DNA of 64,000 nt from Rostratula benghalensis (taxonomy: Eukaryota > Chordata > Aves > Charadriiformes > Rostratulidae), in the NCBI GenBank assembly GCA_013399305.1, contig VXAI01000384.1, positions 62,001-126,000 on the forward strand, read 5' to 3'. Shown here one piece after another: positions 53,379-64,000 of the stretch. The position numbers and the translations under genes were made by a program. The notes beneath the pieces were generated by a model that saw only the letters and a list, made by a program, of their open reading frames with translations, ran no database searches and had not been told where the DNA came from. The stretch's first letter is position 1. Each line of letters starts with the position of its first letter.

Positions 53379-55136
53379 AACATGATGAGATAAGCTCTGT
53401 TCTTCTGTTTATTCACCATCACAAAGAACAGAACATTTTTAGAAATCCAGATAAATGATCCCTGCTTTGCAGGAAATATGGCTGGCAAACTCACACATAC
53501 CAGGTCGGAAAGGTAGAAACCAAGGGAAAGGGAGCAGAGGCTACAGAAGACAAGAGAAAATGCAGCCGAGGGTTGACTTTCTGCTAGGTCCCCTCCCTCC
53601 ACCTTGGAGAGCCAGCGTAACACCATTTGGAGAAGGTGAGAGTGATGTTGAAGTACCTGCTCAAAAAGCACTGACTTTTCCACAGAGAGGATACAGCAGG
53701 AACTGAATTTTCCACTTAGTGATTCCTCAGCTTTAGATTATGGGGACATCTCTCTCATTTGCAAGGCTTATGAGCTCATGCACCTGGGGGAAAGGGTGGG
53801 AAAGCTTATAGTACATAGGACTGCAGAAGGAAACTTCTCTCTGGGGTGTGTGGAAGCAATTACATAGTCATCATCTGAAAGATCCTTGTATTTCTCCAAA
53901 GTATGGGTGGTAACAACTGCTACACAAGTAAGTTCCTATTACTTCTACACTGCTTCATGAAAACTGCTTGTATACATTGCTCTCCACTACAAATAAAACA
54001 ACCCAAATCTTCAGGTTCATCGCAGAGACTCGATAGTATGAAACTTTTGTATGTTTGAAACACCATGCAGCTTTGTAGGGTAAATACTTCCAGTTCAATA
54101 AAAGTGAATTTCAGTCTTAAAGCCTTATTATTAAGCAATTGGCTTACACTACACTCAGGATTGTTCCATACCTTGACTACGTCTGCCCGCCCATACAAAC
54201 CAACTAGAAATTATTGCGCTCAGTGGCTGAACAGCTATTTTGATAGTAGAACTTCAGTAATATTCAGTGAAGAACTACTGCACTGATCAGAGCAACAAGG
54301 CAATATCTGCAGCAATCTGCATTATAAGCAGATCTTCAGAACCCTGGTAACCACCCATTCTTAAAGCTTACTCACCCTCTGTAGCTCACCACTGACCACC
54401 AATGATAGGCGCACACACTGCCTGAAGAGATGCAGGGCCTCAAATTTGTTCACATATCCTGACCTTTCTTGGCATGCAACACATAGGTCTGTGTGAGAAG
54501 TACCATGGAATTGGCCCATCCACCTGTTTTTGGCCACACTACTCTATCACAAAAGGGCAAACATACAATACTCAGTGACAGGTCATCTTAGGAATGGTAT
54601 CACCCACCCTGTCCATACAGCAATTAGGTTTATGCTTGGGCATGACATGTGGAACAGCTCTTAAAAAAAATAAAATTAAAGCTCAAATTCTGCACTGTAT
54701 CCAGTGCAGAAAATACAAGCTGAAGCTCAAATAGGTTCAGCATATACAAGGAGAGTAGTCTAGTAGCCTGGGCACAGGGGTAACAAACACTTTGGACAGG
54801 AAAAATTCGCATGATGGCCCCAATGATAAAAATTATTCTAGCAGCTATCACTCTTTGAAGCCAGAAGTTATCCTATATTCAGCTGTCATAAAAAAACCTA
54901 GGGTAATCATGAACAGTACTCTCTGTTACTTTGCTTAGGAACATTCTACTGGAAACTGGGCACTAACTAGCAAGGTTATTGTTTCCCAAGAGAAACTTTG
55001 CACCCTACATTTTCAGAGGCATTTCAACTGATTGAACCTGAGCCACTTCAAACCACTTCTCCATCTCTCCTCTTGCTAGGAATGACTTGTTGGGGGGTAA
55101 AGACATAAACTATTTCTTAATTGTGTTTCATACATG

Positions 55137-55159
55137 AAAAAAAAAAAAAAAAAAAAAAA
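55137..55159. repeat. Poly-A run (23 A)
   Basis: Homopolymer in the upstream MCF2L intron. Not preceded by a CR1 or recognisable retrogene, so probably a simple microsatellite. Confidence 0.9.
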
Positions 55160-58100
55160 TGAAACCACTAATGCACTGGCCATGAATGAAAGGAGAAAGA
55201 GCCATCTCCTTCGTGGCCTTTAAATGCTCAAGCCGACAGCCAGATAATATGGTGAATAATGTGGTATTAACAAATCAAGATAGAAGTTTCCAGGACAGCA
55301 ACTATGAAAGAAATTCAGCTAAACCCTATGATGACATTTCACTTTATGAGTTTTATACTGGTTTTCTCAGCAAGTAAAGGGCAGGAACCATTCACCTGGC
55401 AGAGCCTTGTCACGCATCTCCCTTCCTTGTGTCCCTAATGTAGGATAACAAAGATTTCTTCCATTTGATCACTAGGTAAGTCCCAGCGGATGCAATTTTT
55501 CCTAGAGCAGAAGACTTTAATGTTTTCTGAATTTGACAAAGGAAAAAGTTAAACTGTAACATTAAACAAAATCTAGTTTCCAGGCACTAAACAGCAATTA
55601 GACCTACAGCAGTTAATTTTCTTACAATCCTTGATTGTTATCATAAAGCTAACTTAGGTGCATAAATTGGCCAATTTCGAAACAAATTTCCAAACAAATA
55701 CACCATTTGGGTATTTTAAAAAAGAAACAAAAAAAAAAAATTTCAGTTCACATTCCCCTCATTCTAAAAGGTGTTCTACTAAATTTTCAAAATATTTTTG
55801 TGCATGATTGGTCTTTTGATCTTACAACAGCTTCTTTCTCACTGTCTAAAGTGACACTAAGATTAAGGGCTTCTTGACATTGGAAACCACCATCTCTAAG
55901 AAGAAAGTGGTCTTGTGCTTTCTCAGAAATAAGAGGATATATCACACTCCACAAAGCTCCAATTTGAAAGCTTCAGTTATCACAAGGTTTTATAGCCCGT
56001 AATACCCAGATTCACTGTTGATTGATCAATGTAGAGGTAGCAGGAACTAAAAAAGAATTATAAATTAACCATTATTTGATCTCTATATTCGACAATGAAC
56101 TTTCCAGTATCAATTACTGAGTCTGTAGATGTCTAAAACAATCTCCAAGCTGCATACTGCTTTGTAATGCTGCCGCTATTTCCGAACTTCTGTGTTTCCT
56201 AGAAACCTGCACTTAAGTTAGGACATAAAAGCACTAAAGATAAGAAGAGTCTGGAAAATTAAAAAAAAAAAGTTAATAAGTTATAAACTTCTATATCACC
56301 AATGTTACAAATTATATTCCAAATTTGCAATTTAAATGTACAAACCATAAACTGATTACACACCTAAGACAAGATGGAAGTGTTCTGAAAGCTGGACAGC
56401 AATACATTCCCACTAACTACCCTTGGTCTAAATTAGCACACTTTAAAATTATATTTTCTATTTTTATGACGGAGAATTTGAGGCTTGCACTGGAATTGAG
56501 ATATCAGTGGCAGAAATGTGCCAAGAAAATAAATAGTATGAAAACATATTCCCGAAAGACAGCTGTATATACAATTGCACGATCCTGTCATGACATTTCA
56601 TTGGTTAGACAGAAAATAGCAATTTGGTGCCAAGTTCTGCCACAGTGTGTATGCAGGACCAAGGTATAAAGAATATTGCCCACATCTGAGAACAGATTTG
56701 TTCCTAATGAGGGACATTGACAAAGATAACATTTACGAAGACCCAGATGAAGCTGTTTGGCTACCTAGCAGACCTCCTGAGACCCTAGAGCAAAAAGGCA
56801 TGACATTTTGGCTCCTAGTCAACCTGGGAACCAAGGCCTGATACCTCAATTCGCATTCCTGCAAGAATCACTTTCACTTGAGGTGTGTTCTTAATCTACT
56901 AACACTTATGAGCAAAAAAGAAAAACAGCCAGAAATGATGAGTGTGCTCCATTTCTAGCACATGGCACTGCATACGGGACAAAAATGGGAATGCAATGAT
57001 CAATAACTTCCACATAATTTCAGATGGAATTAGTAATATAGTCTTTAATTTTTATAACCTAGATCTCTTGAGCTAAAAACATGAAAGTCAGCTAGTACAG
57101 GAAGTGCAGTTGGGAAGACGTGTCCATTGCTTCTGAGCTCCCTGACCACCCCCAGAGCATGGGCCCAAGGAACAGGCCCACCTCAAGCTTCCTGAGGTGC
57201 TGAATTCAAAGCCAGTGCTTGGTGGTGTGGAGGTCACTGCCCCATACCTATCTCTTTGTATCTGAATCTCTGGGAGCAGGGACAAAATTGGCATCTACTC
57301 TTTACCATGAGGGCCTGCACTGTATACCTTCAACAAAAGGCTCTTGACCTAGAATAATTTGCTATATTTGATTATAATCCTAGTCAGCTCAATGAACTTT
57401 TAACTGCAGAAGGAAAAACCTAACCAACTCTAACTGAAGCTGACTTGTTGTTCATAAACAAATATAGGACAGAGAACGAATTCCAGCAAAAGCCATTTAA
57501 AATGAGACAGTCGGAAGCGCTGCTATACAAGTGCAGCCTCTAGCGGTCTGTCCAAAAGCACTGAATACCAAGTAAAAACTACTATATGTAAAGCTCCTGA
57601 CAGTACCAGCTGCATTTCACTCAACGGCTGCTGTTGTGACACACCACAGCAGAAGCATAACCTGTAAGCAAGGAGGCTTATTTTCCCATTGATTATGTTT
57701 AAAAATCTCATTTTGAAAATAAAAACTCCACCACCAAAAACACCCCACCATACCCCAACAAAATTACCTTCAATCAACAATATGCATACTAATTTACAAT
57801 CTTTTTCATTCTACACTGGAATTCTGTGACTAGATGGATTGTTAAATGCACATTCAAAACACAGCATTTGTACCTTTTCTTTACTTTGGTTTTGATAATT
57901 ACTACCTTCCTGCCAGAGAAATCGATGAAGCTACATGGGAAATGAAGAAAATCTGAGCCTTTCTGTTGGAGCTGAACCTGTTAAAGTTTCATCATTAGAC
58001 CAGGCTCCAATAAGGGATTTAATGCATTTCCCTCCACTATGTGGTTTGGGTTTTTTTCCTCCTTTTTTCTCCACATTTCGCCCTTCCTAAATCTTATTCA

Positions 58101-61100
58101 GTGTACGACCGATGGAAACCTTATCGCTCCCCTTTCATATTATGCTTACTTTTGGTCTCAGGCGTTATTAGTTCATGCCCCTGGTGTATCTGAAAAAAAC
58201 CTCATACTGTATTTCAATTCTTTCAGGATTGAGGAACCATCAAATACACAATATTGCATTTTAGGATCTCACAGCAGGCAGGTAAGGAAGAATTTAGATG
58301 AATGCTGGATTGTGAGGTGACATGAATAAAAACCGTGATAGGTAAGTGGTTACAATTTGCTCATGAGGCAGAAGAGAGAAGCAGAAACATAGAGTCTGGA
58401 AGAGCAACACCATGAAAATGCATTTTGAAGCTTTATAAGCATAGGCAAGATAATCATGTATGATGTTGCGTCAGTGACGTGCGATCTTAAAGCACTGCTT
58501 GTTTTCATCAGCCAAATAAGCAGCACTGGTACACACCTTATTTATTTTAAAGCATTTATGCCAATTTATATAGTATATACGGTCACGTTTTTTCCTCTTC
58601 CCCACTCAGCTTCAGAGACAGAAGCATTAATATTTTCCTTGATTGGTCCCTATAGCTCCTCTTGATCGCCTATGCAACTCTAGATCCTCAAATCAGGCTC
58701 TCTCCGACTTTCAGGTCAATTCCTCCTTAAAATAAACACAACTAATTGGAGTACAGTAATGCTGGCTATATTCCATCATATATTCTTTCTGCTCCAAAAA
58801 GCTTATGCTGTTGGGGGGAAGCTGAGAGAATGTAGCCAGTGTTAAAAATAAGAGCTGAAGTGTCCAGGCACCATCATCTGCTTGGGCCTGGACATCTGCT
58901 TGGGCCACATGCACTGGTTTCCTTGCCTTACTCCAGCAAGGAACCCCACAGATTAAAATCAGAATGGCTTCGATGCATTTCTGCAGGTAATGGAAATAAT
59001 CATTAAAAGACAAAGTAATTGCTTGACAGATCATTTTTTAGTGTGTGAATTTAATTGAACTAAGTTTCTTGAAGGTAGGGTTTAAATTTTCTAAATGGAA
59101 AAATATTTTACCATTTCTTCAGGTCACTCAGACCTTTTGAGAGGACTGTTTGAAAAAAGACAACAACCTGAAGGACTCATTTAGACTTAAGTACAGATGG
59201 TTGAAGTAGGCCACGTTATCCTTGAGGGACAATTGAGGATAAATAGGTCAATAAAGGCAAAAGGGCTTGATTATGTCAGGTTATGAGCAACAGAAAGCCT
59301 GCTCCATCCTCTCTTTCGATCTATCAACTCAGACTCCACAAAAGCATTTTTGTACCTATTCAGATCTCTTGTGTTAGAATTACACATATTTTCAGTAGAC
59401 GTCAACAATTTTTAATACCACTGCACAACATATTGACGCAACCTTACCTGAAATGGTGCGTGTTGTGGTTTAGAAAAGTGAGTTTATACTTAAATAGGGT
59501 GTTAAGCACTCCAAATTTAAGACTGGATTAATGAAAGCTCCTGTGTGAGGTCCAACTTTTTAGTGATTAACTTTCACAATTTTACAGTTCTCAATCAATT
59601 TACCTCATCTCCTTAGCAGATTAAATATACCACTGGACAGTGTGTGTCATGCATACAGAGCCTATACACTATTCAAATCCTCTAAGCTTTGACAGTGTAA
59701 GTGGGATTTAGAGACTAGAAAGGCTTTGCCTGTACGGGGCTGAGTTTTAAAACAAGTTTAAGACATTCACCAGGTAGACATCAAAACAAGTGTAAATTGT
59801 TCCAAACCCAGTAAAAATCAGTAACATGTTCAGCTTTGACCTAATCTTGTAAAACTAAGTATCTGACACAAAAGCTTCACACTACTACTTAACTTTAAGA
59901 TGCTATGCTCTAACTTCAAACATAAGCCTTTACATTTCCATTCTGCTTACAAGGAACATATGGCTTTTACAACTGTTTGGCAGCTGTGCTCTGAGAAAGG
60001 AAGGGCACACACAGCATGACAGACTTTGCTGGAAGTCCCGGGATGTTCTCACTGATGAATTTGAGGGGCTGCCAAGGTAACAGCAGGGTTCAGGTTCCAC
60101 ATCTTCAGCCCGGATTGTAATCCAACAAAGAGGAGAGCATGGAAATGAAGAACAGCTGACAGGCATAAACTCTGAAGCTGCAAAGCTGTTCCTCAGCATG
60201 TCAGTGTGAACTGTCAGGGTGTCTGTTTTTTGGCACTTCTTACCCATTATGTGATTACGTTCATCCCTGGCACTCAATAAAACGCAAGTGTTTAACTCTT
60301 AGCTAGTGGTGGGGCGCTGGTTTAGTTTGCAGATAAATGAGGAAATGTTGTGATTACCCTCCCACACTGACTCTTTGCGAGGGCAGCCCTAGACCCTGAG
60401 GGATTTACCAGCTCCAACCACAGTCTTACTCCCAACACGGCTGCCCCCAAATTCAGAGCACAGTGGTGGATCTATGCTGAGGAGACTGGCCAGGTGCCAG
60501 CTCCGTGCTCTCCAGTGCCCCTTGCGCTGAGAAGGTTTGTGAGCTCCAGCAACACCCACAACATGCTGTGACATGTTCTTCTGGCCACTTCCTAAATCCA
60601 CCCTGTCATGCTTGGCAGTGCCCATGCTAGAGAAGTCTTCTTGGATCCGAACGCACTGGAAGGCTTAGCACAGACATTTCTTTTTCAGGTTTCCAGTGTT
60701 ACCCCAAACAATGGGGAGCTGGTGTAGTTAAAGAAGGATCTACCTGAAGCTTAGCAAACCCTAACAACTGAGCTTTCAAACTGTCAGACATCAACACTTT
60801 CAAGGTCATATTGTTCTTTTTCATTACTTGGACAGGATGGCTCCCTAGTTTTCAACACCAGACAGCAGCACAAACAACAGGATTTCTTAGAAGTCCACAC
60901 AGTGTTCAAGCATTTGTAAACCACTGGGATCTCAAAGAAGGGGACGTTCTCCCGGGCAGGAAGCCGACAGGGACGGCTTTCAAAACAGGAAACTGCTGAA
61001 CACGACAAGTTAACCTGAGATATGCTCAAGATCATACAGTAGGACAGAAAGGCATTACAAAGAGAGGCTGTACAAGGCTCTTTCTGACCAGAGTAAATAA

Positions 61101-64000
61101 GTAAAAAGGCCTGTGTCCTTTATTTGTTTAGTCAGCAGCATCAGGACTCAAACTGGCCGTCAAAACCTGTTCGAATTTTCTCATCTACACTATTTCTTAT
61201 TTCTCTTGAAAGGAACTTTGTATTTAAGACTAAGTGGTATGCATTTAAAATATTAATTTTCCATTCTCTTGTGACCACAAGAATTTTAGCTTGCTTGCTT
61301 TGTTCAAAGGTGAACCTACATGAGCAAAGTATGGCATTAAAACTATAAAACTATATCCTTTTGTTCTCTCATACAGCATATCATTTTCTGATTGCAGTCA
61401 AAACTGCTTAATTAACCAGAAGCAAAACCTTATGTTGAAAAATCCAGTCCTTTTTTTTTTTTTTTAACCACTGCAATTATCTATTAATTTCTTTTGTACA
61501 AAGTTCTCACGCTACCTCCCACATTTGGTAAATTCATATTCCAAGAGAGTGTACACATTTAAATTAATGATATATGTTTACAATGACAGCTGTGATGGAT
61601 AGAAGTGTGAATAACACTTGCCTTCAATCTACATCACAAATCTTGAAAGTCTATTTACTAGGATAAATAGAAAGAGAAAAATATACTTTCAAAAACAGAG
61701 GGGAAAAAAAGAAGAGAATACTGAATGTCCTGAGATGACGTCTTAATGAGGCTACAGTTGGCAGCTATTTCAGGAGCATATTGCAAATTTGAATAGAATA
61801 TTTTTTTCCTCCATTGTTTGTATATGTGGGATGCAAAAGGTACATCCTACAAGTGCCTCTCCCACTGTGTATGGAAGTTGTCGGTTTTTTCCTCAGCTAA
61901 GAATATGAAACAACATTGGTCTGCATGAAGGCCTTTTCCTACCCAGCTCAGTAGATATTTTTCTCCACCAAAGCGGAATCGGACTAGCTACATAGATATT
62001 ATAAAGCATCCACAAAGAATCTCAGATAGATCCAAGACTTGGCTCACTGTCCTCCGCTTAAATCCAGTTGAGTTTAAAGAGCTCACCTCTTTGATTCAGC
62101 AACTGCATGAACAAGAACTATTAATTCACGTGGATCAATACCTACATGTAAACTATTTGTACCAATTTAACATGTTAGTTAAAGCAGTCTTCCTAGGAAG
62201 TATGGCCTTTAGTACATTACATGCTGCCATGGATTATTATTCTTTCATCTTGGGTACTATGTGTATAAAATAAAAAAAAATAATCACTTGACCTAGAAAA
62301 ATCTTTCCAAGAGAATCCCCACATTTTAAGTAAAACTTTATCTTGCATTTTAATAATAATAATAAAATACTAGCTGCTAAAAGGAAAACTGTTTCAGAAG
62401 TACTATATGTATACCTTTACAACATACATCTTATTACCGAAACAGCAGTTATAAAAGGATTAGCTGTAACCTTCCATTAGCTATAGTACTCAGCCTTAAT
62501 CCATCATTTGTCCCTGATACAGCAGCAATCTTGAGGCACACATGGTACACAACTGCTGTCACACACTATGTTGATAACCTGTACTGAATAATGGTTATAA
62601 ACTATACATTAGACATTGTATTTTATCCAGCTGTATATAAACCACAAATTTACTGTGTAACATTAACACTCACCTGAAGAAGATGGTTCAGCTCTCTGCT
62701 TAATTACATGCAGTTGCACCGGGGTTAACTGAGTATCTTAAATTGAGATGAGGTATTCCCTTTCCACTGTCTCCTTTCTTAACATCATCATGTGTCGGGC
62801 ATTTACACATCTATGCACATGCTGATAGCTCAGCCATTTGCAGTATTCTTCTCTGTGATCATGCAAGTTGGTAACAGGCAAATTGCATAGCTCCATTCCT
62901 AAATGCAAGGTGCCCCACCAGGCAATTAAATCTTCATGATTAAAGTTCATCATGAAAAAGACGAGGGAGTTTACATAAAAAAAAGGTTGTGAAGCCCAGT
63001 GTTTAGATTGTATAGAAGATAAACACAGTAAGAGGGGACAAGGTCATGTGTCATGTTTGCTATAAAAGTACAGGGAATAATAAAGGTAGGTTAAGAGGTT
63101 TCAGTTTTTCCTCTTTCTACAAAGTCCTAAGACAGTCTTATTACCAAAACCACCTTCTTTCACTTGGGAACAAATCTTGAAAACCTGATGCCACTGCCAA
63201 GATTTACTATAGCAGTAAATATTTTATTGAGGGAACTCTACCACTGAGCATAGAAACATCCTTTCTTACGAGGTTTTTAGTAGGTCCTCACTGTCATTCG
63301 CATGAAATATCATTTCCCTTACCATGTGACTGCAGGCAGTCAGACAAGGAGTTTTGAGTTATTGCTGCCAAACCCTTGCTGAGATCAGGATACTTGTACA
63401 GAGCCAAGTAGCACAAGTAGCTTTCTGAGGAACTGTTGTGGCTCCAGACATGTCCATGCTCTGCAGGGATTTTCACAAAAGTCCACCTCCTCCAGTCAGT
63501 CAGAACAGCCAAAAGACACAAGTATTTCATAAACTAAATGACACTAATCTGGAGAACAGTCTATGCATAAAAGCTGCAGGCTACATTTTTTATCCTTTCT
63601 GTAAATCTGTACACCTTAGGCCTCTTTAATAGACTTGCTAAATAAATAACAAACAGACTCCTCTTCCCTCAAAAGCAGTTTCCTAGCATCCAAAGCAGTT
63701 GTTGAAGTTTTAGCCCTTAAAAATGTTGTAAGAAAGGATTTTTTTCAACAGCACTAGAAATTGCTTAATTCAAGAGAAAATACTGCCCATCTTTGGGGTA
63801 CAGGCAGTCAAGTAATCATTAGCAAAATATAGCTTACAAGGGCATGTGCACTGATATCCAGCTAGTGGATATCTGAGTTTGTTATTCCTATAGACCTGTA
63901 CAAGGGCTCATAAACATAGTTTTACACAGGGAGCTCATAACACCCTTCAGCAAAGATATCTTCAGCTTTGAGACTAGAGTAATCCTCAGGCACAGAAGGT

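Larger units (their letters stand above)
49180..64000 (-). other. Upstream MCF2L intron, continuing past window end
   Basis: Over 14.8 kb with no recognisable MCF2L exon. The missing N-terminal coding part (CRAL-TRIO N-terminal half) therefore probably starts to the right of the window. Contains a CpG-enriched patch (49659-50088), one CR1 remnant, a C run and a long A run, listed separately. Remaining sequence is unique with short frames only. Confidence 0.6.

Noticed and set aside
56325..56669. 114-codon plus-strand frame in the upstream intron
   Set aside because: No recognised protein family, AT-rich codon content like the surrounding intron.
59930..60625. Two consecutive minus-strand frames as possible N-terminal MCF2L exons
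   Set aside because: Their sequence does not resemble the MCF2L N-terminus and no donor in phase 2 at a suitable place was evident.

Overview
The window is vertebrate nuclear DNA, almost certainly from a bird. It is AT-rich, its genes are split by long introns, and the only interspersed repeats I can name are several 5'-truncated CR1 LINE copies, the typical avian retroposon. There are no operons, CRISPR arrays or bacterial signals. Two assembly blemishes are visible: a 184-base N gap (7001-7184) and a single N (18813) flanked by a duplicated block.

The window is dominated by one gene on the minus strand, MCF2L (also called DBS or OST), a Dbl-family Rho guanine-nucleotide exchange factor. 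I mapped 30 consecutive coding exons from 49179 down to the stop codon at 11443-11445. All introns are GT-AG and the codon phases agree throughout. Together the exons encode 1121 complete codons in one frame: the C-terminal half of the CRAL-TRIO/Sec14 domain, a spectrin-like helical region, the DH (RhoGEF) domain, the PH domain, a Ser/Thr-rich linker with three phase-symmetric cassette exons, an SH3 domain and a short Ser-rich tail. The N-terminal exons are not recognisable here and probably lie beyond position 64000.

Layout: 1-11.2 kb is downstream flank (CR1 fragment, microsatellites, gap) with no recognised gene. In amniotes I know of, F7/F10 follow MCF2L, so they may lie just left of the window. 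11.25-14 kb holds the 3' end, SH3 and linker; 16-20 kb the linker cassettes; 20-32 kb the PH and DH exons; 32-40 kb the spectrin-like and CRAL-TRIO exons; 40-49 kb a 9-kb intron with two tandem CR1 copies; 49.1 kb the most upstream exon found. 49.2-64 kb is intron, with a CpG-enriched patch at 49.66-50.09 kb that could be an internal promoter with a phase-compatible alternative first exon.

The main points for follow-up are an additional probable cassette exon (13928-14011), the possible internal promoter, the apparent false duplication at the lone N, a small tandem duplication abutting the SH3-exon splice donor, and a Gly/Glu-coding simple repeat in the linker. I found no wholly new biological system.
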